From Gamsiella multidivaricata (taxonomy: Eukaryota > Mortierellomycota > Mortierellomycetes > Mortierellales > Mortierellaceae), in contig NW_026251731.1 of the NCBI RefSeq assembly GCF_025024155.1, positions 372,001 to 436,000 on the forward strand: a DNA stretch of 64,000 nt, read 5' to 3'. The notes under the pieces are model-generated. The model was not told the origin of the DNA and ran no database searches. It worked only from the letters and a program-made list of their open reading frames with translations. This document shows positions 44,792 to 58,464 of this stretch, one piece after another. The translations under genes and the position numbers were made by a program. Each line of letters opens with the position of its first letter. Position 1 is the stretch's first letter.

Positions 44792-45770
44792 GGCTGGCGG
44801 ATATGTGTGGATAGGGGAAGGGTGGGTGCTGTAAGAAGAACGGACGAGCAGGGGGAGCAGGAGCAGGAGCAGAGAGAAAAGAGGACTACGGGCGTGGATG
44901 GGATCCGGCTTTATAAGTAGGCTATTGGCCCAGGATGGGCCGGGACAAGCTCAGGAAACATCCGAGTACAAGCATCCCGCAAAGAAGTCTAACCTTGAGC
45001 CACGGTGTTAGCCTAGCCCGCTATTCCCCTGTGTAAGCAATGCTCCGACAGCGAGGCGGTCCTCTTCCTCCAGCGCCACAAGCACATGTGTAGGCAACGC
45101 TCCAAGCGAACTTTTTTTTTAAGCTTTGGAACCAGGCACGTATCTCTATTGGCTCTTGCAATCTCCCAGCCTAAGCTGGGTCTTCATGTGTCGAGGGAGC
45201 ATCAAAACACAAACATAAACACAAACACAGACAGCGCACAAACAGAACGCAGCCCAACGACAAAGTCCACGCGACATTCTGCATTGTTTGGTGCCACTCC
45301 AGCACATACAAAAAGCAGCCATCCATGCAGCCACATCTATGCATGCTCCAGGGTCAAGAATAGGCTAGCACTCCTCCAAGGCGTACATACACAAATACAT
45401 ACAAGATCTCTATGTACTTGGTGCGTGCGATCAACTCTGGGGGGAGCGAATCATCGGAATTTGAAATGGCTTTAGAGTAGCGACACTTTACGTTCGTTGG
45501 GGTAATGGACTGCACTCCCTCCAAGGCCCTTTCTTCGTCGTCTTGAACATTCAAGTCGCCTTGTGTGAAGATCATCGGGGAGGAACCCAGAGTGGTGCAG
45601 ATGCGACCCCTATGCGGCTGAGCTGATTATGGACACTGCATTTCACCAAACACAAGAAGAAGCAATCGTTCGGAACAATCATAATTGGACTTTTTATTTA
45701 TATGATGATGTTGGTGTTTAGTACTATTGACCTGGTAACAGAACTGTTGGACAAGAAGTTCAGGCGAAAG
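44792..45770. other. Intergenic with an orphan exon-like segment
   Basis: On the minus strand, about 45609-45405 forms a good protein-like frame (I-F-T-Q-G-D-L-N-V-Q-D-D-E-E-R) flanked by an acceptor-like cgcatag and a gtatgt donor. No adjoining exons were found and it belongs to neither neighbour. The rest includes a (CACAAA)-type repeat (45205-45245) and the permease promoter. Confidence 0.4.
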
Positions 45771-48053
45771 CTATTTCACTGGAGAAACTGGTGTTGTTGA
45801 GGGAGCAGCGGCTGAAGACGAAGAAGATCCGATACGGCCTATATCCTGCAACGACTGATCCTTGATTAACTGAATCAACTCCCGCTCCTGCTCAGAAAAC
45901 GCATCCTTTTCGGAGCTACTCAGCGCCTCCTGGTGGGTGTCCGGCCGCTTTCTATGATATTGAAGTACTTGTTAGACGTGATATCTCGGATCATATCAAC
46001 CGCATTAATAAAGTTTTTACGAGGTCCTTACCCATTCCTGATTGCTGTGGAGACATCTCCAGGTTCAGAAATCCGGTAGAGATCATTGGCAAATGGGCCC
46101 GCATAAGACTCCAACTTGGGTGATTGCGAAACACCCTTGCTCTTGCTGTTGATAGAGTCCATCAACGTGTATCCAGAGCCGACTCCAGATCCTTCGTCAA
46201 TAGCAATGGGACGTTGAATTAACATGTCGGAGGTCTTGTTGTGTATATGCTGTAGACCTGAAGCCTGCTGAGCTGCAGTAACATCTATGGACTGGTTTGC
46301 TCTGACTGTCCTGGTCGATCTGCAGCGCTCTATCATATTATCGTAGGCAGTAAACGCCATAACCAACTCCTCGTTGCAGGCCAAGAGAGAAGCTATAGAA
46401 TTGGTGTCATAGTACGAAACAAGGCAAAGCTGTGAGACGAGAGCTCATTCGGAGATTCTCAACTTTAGTGTACTTTGTGATACTTACTAAGGCATTTTTC
46501 ATTGGGAATGGGTGCCTCGGTAACTTCGGTCAGGTATATTTGGATTCCGCGGTGCAGCGTAATGCACTTTGAGTGGAACTCCTAGAAAGTGATATCGCAT
46601 AGGTTTAGTAATGCGGGCGAGATTCGTATCTTGCGGTATACTGAAAAATGAATCCGTACCAAGATCAGCTCGTTTTCCTCAATGGCCTCGAGCTCAGGAT
46701 CCGCAAATGAGACAGCCTCGACCAGCATATGGGCAATGTTGTTTGCCAGACCAATATCCTGAAATATCTGCATCATTTTCTATCATCATAGTGTATGGTT
46801 GTTAATGATGCAAACAGGGTTCTTCGCTTTGCCGAATTAAGTGGTATCAATGCAATGTTCTTGTACCTCTTTTGCCGTAAGGACTGGGGGTGGATGCGGT
46901 GCGGCTGCCCTCGCTGCGACAGGTGATGGGGAATGTACTACCGGGTTGATCTGGTAGGCATGAAACGATCGAGGGTGCAAAAAAAAAACAAAAAAAAAAA
47001 GAGAGAGGTAGTGAGTGCTCGATCATCAAAACACGCTTTCTCCTAGGCCGATTAAAATCGTCAAGTGTGTTGATTAAGACATACGTTATGAAGCACGCCA
47101 GCTTCGAGCATGCGGCGGTAGAGGTCGGGAATTACAGTCAGACTCGGATCTTGAGAAAACGCAATGGCCCAGATTGCGAGCCTTTCCATTAAGCGGGCCT
47201 TTACCGGGTGATCCGTCCTCTACAAAGGAGACGGTCGTGGACGTTTACGGTCCAGGTTAGCCCTTCGATTGCAGGTATTATAAAAGGTTGTTCATAAATG
47301 GTTATGTCCAGCGTTTGTTGATCATCTTACATGTGATAGGAGGACATGGCTGATTTCCTCCGCAAACTTGGCGGTGGCAAGTTGAGCTACGGGATGCCGT
47401 GCAAACACACCAGGATGGACGGTTCAATGGATGCATGTATGTATATATGCTTGGGTTAATGTCTGCAAAGAAACTGGAGGCAGGACGTCGTTTCGATCGT
47501 TTATTTTTGACTTTATACCTTTGTATCTGGACCCGCAGCAGTCAATTAGAGCCTGATTGATCTGTAAAGGAAATGGACGCAGAAAATCATAAGTAACTTA
47601 ATACTGCATGGGGGAAGCATGCAGCTCCAACTCTAAATGATTAAACACCTCCTCGGCCTTACAGTGATCGCATTCATTTGCTGCTGGGGGGTTCCCAGGC
47701 GCAGCTTCTTTCGCAAGGCCCTTGCAGCTTCTCTGGGACTATCGTAGGCAATCGAATAAGGTACAGCCGTTCAGATCGTCGCTTCCATGGACGCAGCTCG
47801 TCTCTAATAAATATTTTTCAAGTATTTTATATTACCCGTCTTCGACAGAGTTGACTTCCGCACAAAGGTTCACAACGGTTTGCCAATTGCTTATCACCTT
47901 CAAGTTGGTGATGATTTCTAAGGCATGAAATAATGATACACACTGTTGTCAGGACCTGAAATTAACAGATGACTGTCGTTGCAACCGAAATCAAATGGAC
48001 CTGAATGTACCTATGTAACTGGTAATAATGGTTTCTCTTGTAAACAAGCCCAT
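45771..48053 (-). CDS. LSB5-like VHS-GAT endosomal adaptor (424 aa)
   Basis: Eleven minus-strand exons: 48053-48011, 47917-47836, 47738-47663, 47561-47519, 47386-47331, 47219-47085, 46950-46867, 46779-46660, 46581-46488, 46392-46032 and 45951-45771. The first about 145 residues form a VHS domain, with D-G-P-R-E-A-A-R-A-L-R-K-K-L and Q-A-L-I-D-C-C-G. A Pro/Ala linker is followed by a GAT-like three-helix region (M-M-Q-I-F-Q-D-I-G-L-A-N-N; later L-A-C-N-E-E-L-V-M-A-F-T-A-Y-D). The tail is polar. Yeast Lsb5 has this VHS-GAT order and links ubiquitinated cargo and Arf3 to cortical actin. The assignment rests on domain order and motif recall. Confidence 0.88.
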
Positions 48054-49363
48054 TGCGATGTTGGTTTGGAGGGATGAAATAGGAAGGCGTTCTTGATATG
48101 AAAGGAGACGAGGATGGAGTGATATGCTGGATTGGGGGAGGTGGAGCATGAATCAGATCTCGATATTTATCAAAAAAAATAAGGCTGCGGCTCGTGGACG
48201 AAAACATGAGCGACAATCATCACAGTGAGTATGGATGACTATCGAAGAGTTAAAAAAGGGCTCCTTGGTTGAACAATGTGGTACAGGACAACAGTCAGGC
48301 GTGGTGGCAAAACACGGACAGCAGGGGGATGCTCAACATCCAAGCTTCTTTTTCTGATTCTGGTGTCCGACGCGTATAGTTTGTTGAGGAACGGCTCTCT
48401 GATGGGAAATGGGGACAAGGCGGTCGATCTTCTTAATCGGTCCGCAACTGTCAGTTGACACTGTTTTTGAGAGCATGGGGGGGCTCATTCACAATTCAAA
48501 AATACAAAGGACTCCTGAACAGAACAAAAGGAGTTCTTTTTTCTAGGCTTTCTTAGACCACCGACGGTTATGGACGAGCGGATTGCTTTTGTATATAGAG
48601 GACGCTTGGAAATGTGTAGTGATTAAAGGGTATCTTATTGTCGTCATCAAGATAGACGTGGGAGTGCTTCGTTAAAATGACTGGATGTGTTTCAGTCTGA
48701 CGCGAAAGAAAACAGCGCTATGCTATGCAACGCGACGCGTCGTGCCTTGCTCACTCTCAGCTCCACCAGAGTAGCAATAGGGAGGAAATAAGGAGCTGTG
48801 GATGTAGTCAAGCAGCTTTGTCCTTATTTGCTAAACCCATTGCGTTGGAACAGCCCCTCCCGCAGATATACCGTACCGTGCATTTTATGGTACATCACGA
48901 GAACTCTATCGGCACATAAACCCATACCATGCCCGGGTCCATGCCCGTCCAATGCATTGCACTATCTTGAAAACATCCAGCCGTTTCCCTCTTTCCTCCC
49001 TCTCCTCGGGCAAGGACCTATGGATGAAGGAAGGAGGGGGAAGGAAGGGGTGAGCAGCCAATGAGGGATGGGCCGCTTCCCTCCTGAATGATGAGAAACA
49101 GTGCTAGAGATGAGCGTGGCACTGAATGCCTTATGGTGATCCCATTCACCCTTTTTTTTTCTTTTCTTTTTTTTTTGGGTTGTTTGGTTACATTCTCCTG
49201 AACTCGCTCCTTCCCAGCCTCCCATCGTCACTGGCATGGTTGCTTGCTGGCTTTTGTTGCCACGCCATTGTCGATTCTGTTCTTCCTCCTCCTCCTCCTC
49301 TTCTTTATTCATCTCCGAAACTGCCGTCTCGCCTCTCCCGACCTCAACAATATCACTAGCACA
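48054..49363. other. Divergent intergenic region, no gene seen
   Basis: Spacer between divergent LSB5-like and DENN genes. It has a T/C-rich stretch at 49150-49180 and CTC repeats at 49283-49305 before the DENN start. Open frames upstream of 49364 in the DENN frame lack coding character. Confidence 0.5.
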
Positions 49364-52300
49364 ATGAACTCGCCAAAACGTATCGCCGACTACTTCTTCA
49401 TAGTCGGCCTCAGAGACGATACCAGCCTATACCCCCCAGACACTTATGAAGAACACCAAGCAGATGCTACAACAGAGTTGGACGAGGAAGGGGCAGACAA
49501 CGTCAATATGGCGCGGACTGCAGTAGTAAACGCAGGAAGCACAAGTCCACGCCAAAGTACAGAGCAACACCAGGGACAACAACAGCAAGGGCAGCCAGGA
49601 CAGCCTCCACGACCAATTGATCCCAGGCATCTCCGCCCAGGTCTAACCAGCACACCAGTGGGCCAGCGTCGGCTCTCTTATGCTGCAATTGCTGCCTCCA
49701 ACATTGCCAGCCCAAAGTCCCCCTCGAATTCTACCACCACCATAGTACCCTCGCCCCTCTCCAATTTCTCCACTACCAGACCATCCAACAGAGCACGTTC
49801 ACAAACAATGACAGTTATACCCGTCTTTGACCAACAAGAACCGGAGACTTTGGCGCAGCGAAGTAAGTGTCCCTTTTTTTTTTTTTTTTTTATCCTTTCA
49901 CTGATTGTGCCCTGTGCACGTCTGATGCCAACAACGAGTTGTGGGTTTCCATCTACAATCATACCCTGCCCAAGTTTTTTATTCACACGCAGCTGTGTTC
50001 TTTTTTTTTTTTTTCTTATCAATCAGGTCCTCAGCCTGTACGTTCTGTACGACCTGCTCGGCGGTTGAGTACAGCATCGATGGTTGGACCACCTCGACGG
50101 ACAGTGACACTGAATAATGTCAACAATCCAGGAGGCGCCTTACTACAACATAGGCCGAGCTATCGATATGTATCAGCGGGAACGCTCTACAAATGCGTGC
50201 AGGAAGGCATTGAGCACGATAAGAGTATAGAGGGAATGCAGGAGAACATCGAACAACGCTCAATGGAGAACCAAATAAAAAAAGAACAAAATGGACTTGG
50301 TAAGACCACATAGCCTGCTTCCAAACGACGGGCGGATTTCTTGCAGCCATGCCATTTTTAAGAAACCCCTAAATATTTGCTTTTGTCAGGTTCTTGTATC
50401 CTACGTAGCTAATCATGCACCCTTTCTCTTATGCAACTCAATGGCCCAACACAGTGTCTACACCAGCAAACAATGATAAAGCGACAACAACCACGCAGGA
50501 AACTAAAGGTGCTGCAGTTGGAAAGAATGGAAACATGATCAGGAACCGGACCAAGCTGTCAGTCAATGGTGAAAAACCTCCGGTACCACCAGACCACCGA
50601 GAAACCAAACCGGAGCAGCTCAATGTTCATCCTGCAGAGAGGGCGTTCACACCGGTTGTCACCTGTCGGTACCCAGAGACGAACTGGAAAGACGCAGAAC
50701 CATTCCCGACATTTTTGCCCATGGTAAAGACTGTAATTGGGCAGCACTTGAGCGCAGAGTCAGGAATGGCCTTGGTTGTCATGATTCTTCTTAACCACGT
50801 AGCTTCTTCTTTGTCGCCCTTGGCACATAGTTTTGCTTTCCAGCAGACCTATCGTTCAAATTTTCAGATGAGAAACCGCCAACAACATATCATTCGTTTG
50901 TGCTGACCCAAGAAACTGGAGGGCGGTCCTACGCCATGTGCGTGACAATGTATGAACGACCACCACGCCGAATGCATCATCAGTTTGAGAACATTTGTCA
51001 GCGCTGGACCCGGAGTAAAATGGTAAGAGTTTATTCAATTGCTTGTATGTGCACCAAGCCTCGCGCGGGCTTAACAATCCTTACGTTGCACTCGTTGGAT
51101 AGTCTGAAAGCGAGATCGAATACGCTCGAGCCATCAAAATCAAAATCGCACGGGAACGAGAGCTGCTGAAAGGCCTTCAGATCCAGCTCAGAGAAGAAAG
51201 GACACTGGGTCGAAGAGCGAGACAAGCGCAGCTACAGCGAGAGGTTTCAGACTCTGAGGAGAAGCTAAGCCTGCTGCATGATCAGATGAAGCCTTGGAAA
51301 GGCCTCTTCATCGAAGCTGAGGACGCATGGATACCTCGGTGCATAGGAGTCGTGAGCACCGTACCGTATCACTATCTCTTGCGCGATTGGCTTCTAGCCG
51401 TTGTTGTCGCATGTGCTGGAGGAGTGGAACATCCAGGGCTGAGTGTTAGCTCGCTTCGGTTGGAAAGGTAAACAATATAATGTATTCCGGTACTTTTATG
51501 CTGACATATTCTAAAGTCTTTGAGAAGACTACCTAACGCTCTCCCACGGTCTTCATCACTGTAGCTATGTCAAGAATTTGATCCACGAGGTTAACTTGCC
51601 GCCTTTCGGAAAGCTCGAGGTCGGGATTACAATCAACAATCGAGTCATCTATGCATCGCGGCCTGCGCTAAACAGCGTACCCATCGTTAAAAACGTAAGG
51701 AAGTTGATTTCGATAATTCTACTGGCCTCTTGTAGAGTGTGCAGCTAATCAGTCCCGCTCTCTTTTCTAGTTTTCGCTCTTCCCACTTTTCAGGTGTCTC
51801 ACCGCAGAGGATATCGTCACTGTGTTGGAGGTACGGATGCCGACAGAAGAAATTTGACTGTCTTGTCTATATTCCAGGTTGTTAATAGCCATGTCCTATT
51901 GATCTATCCAGGTTATTCTCTCGGAAGGAAGGGTAGTATTCCTGTCATCTTACTTGGGAATGTTGACACTAGCCAGCGAGAGTTTCCTTTACCTCTTGTT
52001 CCCGCTGTACTGGCAAGGCGTCTACATTCCTATACTTCCCTCCGCACTCATGACATGTCTTCAGGCGCCAGTACCATACATTATTGGAGTGGAGCGCCGT
52101 ACTCGTGATTCCGACTTTCCGCCGGAGGACGTAAGTGAACATGCAGACAGGTTTACATGCAGTATAGTGCGATTGCAGTTTGATCCGCAAACTAATTCAG
52201 GAGTGGTATAATGTAGGCATGCGTTGTTGATCTGGACAAGGGCACAGTCGAGGTTCAGTTGGCGCCAGTTCAACTCCCATCTCGTCAGAGACGGAAACTC

Positions 52301-54742
52301 ATTCAGTCGCTGGAACAGTATGCACCAGCATCCGCCATCAAGCGCCCAGCAACAAGCGCCAACTTAGTCCTCGGACCACCGGCGTATGTTAAGGAGGCAT
52401 TCCCCCACTCACGACTGACGTTGTTCTGTGGTGTTTCCCGGGCGCCGAGATGGAGCAGACGTGGCGAGCCTACGCGACCAGTTTCTATGAATGGAGTCTT
52501 AAATGGCAGTTCGACTTCAATCCATCATCGCAGTTCAATGGATTCTCGCAGCAATGGAATGACTGGTGAAGGCGGCAGAGCGTCAATGTCAGACACTTTA
52601 TCCCTAAAATCTGTAACACAGAGTCCTCAGCAACCGCTATATTCAAAGGTGGTCGGAGGTATGGCGAGGTCTGCTTCAGATGGCATCCTGGATAAGAACC
52701 AGGAGTTGGAGAGGAATGATGTGCCAATGACCAAGGTATGCATTGGCGACGAGCTCGATCGAGTAATAGAGCCAAGTACCATCAACGTAATGAAACCATG
52801 ATTTACGAACTCTTTATTGATTTCGTAGGATACACTTAATCGTGCCGAATCGATGAAAGAGACCTCGCCCCTCTCACAACATGTATGTAAATTGTGCGGA
52901 GAGTACTCTTGAAGGTATTTTAGAAATCTAGAGAACAGCGCCTGACGTCTTGCTGCTTCTTTTCTTGGCAACCAAAAGAGTGCCTCTGAATCGTTTAGGT
53001 CGGTGTCGCGCAAGGTCCTCTCACCAACAAGGGCCCGCTCGAGCATGTTTGAGGGTTCCAGGAAACATGAAGGCGCCAATAACCACCAATCTTCAGCAGG
53101 AATGCTACCGGCTCATCCTGGAATCGACCGACAGAATAGCGGCCACAGTATGAATATGAGCTCGATCGCCGGTACTGGATACGATGGTCCGGGACTAAGG
53201 CATCGTGCGTCATTTGCTTCGATCGACTCCTCGAGCTCCAGTGTTCTTTCAAAGTCACCTGTATCCACTATCACGTCCAATACAATGGTCAGCATCAATG
53301 GGCCTTCTTCAGCATCAACCACAGCCATCGCGATGAGTTCGGATGATGACGGCGGCAACGACACAGAGAAGATTCCGACCACAACCATCGAAGGACATGC
53401 ATTGTCGTCTGTGTCGACCCCAGTACCGATGTCTCTTCTTAACTGTCGTTGCGGGATCTGTTCGAGAAGTCTTGCACCCCAGAACGCCGTCTACCGCTGC
53501 GAAGGATGTTCTCTTTATGTACACGCGGGATGTATCGAAGAGCTACTATATCCATGTGTCCCTCGAGGATTCGATGAGTCGGGTGTTTGCTGGAGCGTGC
53601 TGCAGATGTGGGCTGGTCTTATGAAGGGCTATCGATCGGGCATCGTGGCTAGTGTGCCCATGAACCACCAATCGAATCATCAGCATAATCATCAGCAACA
53701 GCAGTTCCATGCACCAAACCGCAGCCCTCGCAGACACAGCCACGCGAAGCAGCTATCGAACGCTGGGAGTGAGGTAGAGCGAGATGGCCGGGATCGACTA
53801 TCCTGGGCAAGCTTCCAGAGATGGACAGGGCGGAATGGGAACGGAACAGGCAGCAATGGCAATGTCAAGGCCGGTTCATTTTCCCCGCCCAACCGTGCCT
53901 CGGCCAGCATGGAACAACTTCATCAGCAACCGCACACATCTCCACAACGTTCGAATACCATGACTCAACCATCGACGCGGCCACGGAAGGGTACCACCAG
54001 CAGTGCACATAGCGCACATAGCACACATAGCGATTTCGTGGCCTTTCACAAGGATACGTTTATGAAAGGAGTCGATAAGGAAGCGAAGGCAAGTGCGAAA
54101 CTTGGACCGTGGGTTAACGTCGCTTTTGAGATGTCGTTTTGTTTGTTGAGGAGCTGTGCTGACACGTATCGTTTCAATTCCGTCCGTAATGCTTTTTTAC
54201 GTACAGCCATTTATGTCTGCATTCACAGAGTCGCAGGCGTTTGCCCAATTTATCCAGGATCGAATGGATCGCTCGCCCGGCGATCCAGAAATTATGTTTT
54301 TCGATGAAGTGATTAAGGCCAAGATTAATCGCTCCCGGTTCAGGATCGGCAAGGAGGATACAAAGTTTTTGGACGTAAGGAAAAAAAGAAAAAGAAAGAG
54401 AAAAAGAAAAAGGATATTCTACAGCATGAGGATGCACAGCATTGGTAGCGATATTAATTTACTCCGCAACGAACTGACATTTTTTGTTTTCTCTTACATT
54501 TGGTAGGATCCAAGCTATGGAGTTCAGGGAACTGTCAAGGCTCCTCTACCCTCAGGCGAGATCCAAATTCATGGTAAGAGCCTTTTTTTTTTTTCGCGAT
54601 ATACTCTTGAGGATCCCCACTGGAATGCGCACAACCCCCGCTAACGAAAGCCATATCTACATATCTTATCCTTCATTTCTTTGCATTTGTAGATAATGAT
54701 GAACGACGATTCCCTACCAAGTTGGACCCAGCATATCTTTAG
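49364..54742 (+). CDS. DENN-domain Rab exchange-factor-type protein with a C1-like zinc finger (1324 aa)
   Basis: Fourteen exons: 49364-49862, 50027-50299, 50455-50723, 50831-51022, 51103-51467, 51565-51694, 51771-51830, 51912-52130, 52217-52735, 52829-52882, 52979-54088, 54207-54374, 54507-54573 and 54693-54742. Order: a low-complexity N terminus, then uDENN (Y-H-S-F-V-L-T-Q-E-T-G-G-R-S-Y), a basic coiled insert, and the DENN core (P-L-F-R-C-L-T-A-E-D-I-V...I-L-S-E-G-R-V-V-F-L-S-S). A C1-like CxxC...HxxC finger is encoded at 53449-53570, and dDENN (F-T-E-S-Q-A-F-A-Q-F-I) is at the C terminus. DENN proteins activate Rab GTPases. Intron 11 uses a GC donor at 54089. An in-frame 66-bp segment (52384-52449) might be a further intron. 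Confidence 0.88.
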
Positions 54743-54872
54743 AATATGTATTTATTAAATACCATGATGGGTAAAAAAGAATAAATGGATCGTCGTCGCA
54801 GAACTGGTTCCTTGCTACTGGTTGTTTCGCGAACATGTACATGACCGATTCGGATGTATAAACAAGTCATCA

Positions 54873-55091
54873 ATGAAAGGCTCCTTAGTTCGGATAGCAC
54901 CCCAGCACTGGCGTTTATCACACAGAGGAAGCATGGCGAATTTACCAAAGCCATGTACTGTAGGATGGTTCGAACCCATTGCAGGGCCCTGGATCTGGAG
55001 AGTGTGTATCAGAGAGAGCCATAGGCAGGTGCACTGCCGAGTGAAGTACAATGAGGAAGAGAAAGCTCGTAGTGCGGGCATGGACGAATGA
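54873..55091 (+). CDS. Possible small protein of 72 aa, unrecognised
   Basis: An ATG-started frame about 130 bp after the DENN stop. It is basic and Trp-rich in the middle (V-G-W-F-E-P-I-A-G-P-W-I-W-R-V) with a charged end (Y-N-E-E-E-K-A-R-S). Composition is protein-like, but there is no family match, no signal peptide and no clear promoter; the opposite strand is also open (54815-55135). It may be the last exon of an unseen gene or a chance frame. The surrounding 54743-55641 has nothing else except a CT-rich leader (55540-55620) for the next gene. Confidence 0.25.
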   Translation: MKGSLVRIAPQHWRLSHRGSMANLPKPCTVGWFEPIAGPWIWRVCIRESHRQVHCRVKYNEEEKARSAGMDE

Positions 55092-55641
55092 TTCTCTGGA
55101 TATGGTTTCATGATTTGTGCTTTCTCCACTTCCAAGATAATCCAATAATATCTTCAAGATCCGTGGTACTTAAAATAACATTAACGCGACTGCAACGGCC
55201 AAGAGCGCGGAAACAAAAAGAAAAAAGGCCGCCAAAACGGCCGCTTTCTAGTGCGACAGCCGTGTGTTTCCGGAAAGGGATGATGATTGGAGAGATGCGA
55301 TGCGAAGGAGTCATAGGTAATGGTTCTCGAGGGGCTTAATGTAATAAGGCCCGGGGACCGATGATCTCCACAAAAGAGCGTTGAGGGGCTTATGTGGGCA
55401 AAGCGGAAGAAAAAAAAACTTAGAAAGGGCGCTGAATGAGAGCCGTGCTACCATTACTACAGGGGGGCGTGGAAAGAATCACGAGTGAATGCTCATAAAT
55501 GGAACTGAATTTGTACTTCTTCTTCCCCACACTCGACCGCATCTTCTTTTCTCTCTCTCTTCACCCTCTACTCCTTCTCCTTCCTCCCCTCCCCACTCCA
55601 TTCCTTCCCTCGCATACCCCTCCCTCATACCCGTGTGCACC

Positions 55642-57972
<2,331 letters not shown>

Positions 57973-58204
57973 AATGCACTCCACTTGTAGATAACCAAAA
58001 ATAAAATCGCAGTTTTTCAGAAAAAGGAAAATCATAGAAAAAAAAAAGTTGGTAAGAAACGCAAAAGGAGAGGGGGCAACAGGATCCACCAATCAAATGG
58101 AGAAATGCAGTAGGGAAAAATGGTGAGGACGTGCAGTTAGGGAGAGAAGAGGCGCGCCACGGCCCTTGTGCAGGTAGAGAGAGGCGAAGCGACAGAACTG
58201 CATG

Positions 58205-58227
58205 GAAAACTGACGAATTCTCTCGAA
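58205..58227 (+). promoter_or_regulatory. Heat-shock-element-like array (three GAA at 10-bp steps)
   Basis: GAA triplets begin at 58205, 58215 and 58225, exactly 10 bp apart and in one orientation, about 240 bp upstream of the Hsp90 start. This is the 'step' arrangement of heat-shock factor sites known from yeast. A TTC at 58218-58220 overlaps the second unit. Binding is inferred from spacing and from the identity of the downstream gene. Confidence 0.6.
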
Positions 58228-58274
58228 CACCAGTCGACCAGTGGCGAAGGCGGCCTTGGACTCTCATGCGTCGC

Positions 58275-58282
58275 ATAAATAT
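58275..58282 (+). promoter_or_regulatory. TATA-like box of the Hsp90 gene
   Basis: The sequence ataaatat lies about 50 bp downstream of the GAA array and about 190 bp before the ATG. It is followed by a pyrimidine-rich leader, a conventional order for a heat-shock promoter. Confidence 0.5.
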
Positions 58283-58464
58283 CGCCCTTGCCCCCCCGGG
58301 GATGAAGGAATTATCTCTCTTTCTCTCCACCGAACCACTCCCCTCATTCCCACCACCACTCTCTCTCTCTCTTCTCTCGCCCACTCTTCAACCTTCGCCC
58401 CCACTCTCAAGAAGATCGCAATCTCATAATCCACACCTCCGTATCACACACACCGCAGCACATC

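Larger units (their letters stand above)
57973..58464. other. Intergenic region before the Hsp90 gene
   Basis: SCOT 3' flank followed by the Hsp90 promoter. It holds the GAA array and TATA-like element listed separately and a CT-rich leader from about 58310 to 58440. Confidence 0.6.

Noticed and set aside
49244..49363. Upstream extension of the DENN protein start
   Set aside because: The in-frame sequence before 49364 is a Phe/Leu-rich translation of CT-rich leader with no ATG in good context.
52384..52449. Possible extra 66-bp intron in the DENN gene (gtatgt donor, ctgac branch-like site, gccgag end)
   Set aside because: The segment stays in frame and its acceptor lacks a pyrimidine tract; kept as coding but noted.
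54940..55000. tRNA-like B box (ggttcgaaccc) at about 54966
   Set aside because: No A box, no 7-bp acceptor pairing and no anticodon arm at the right distance on either strand.
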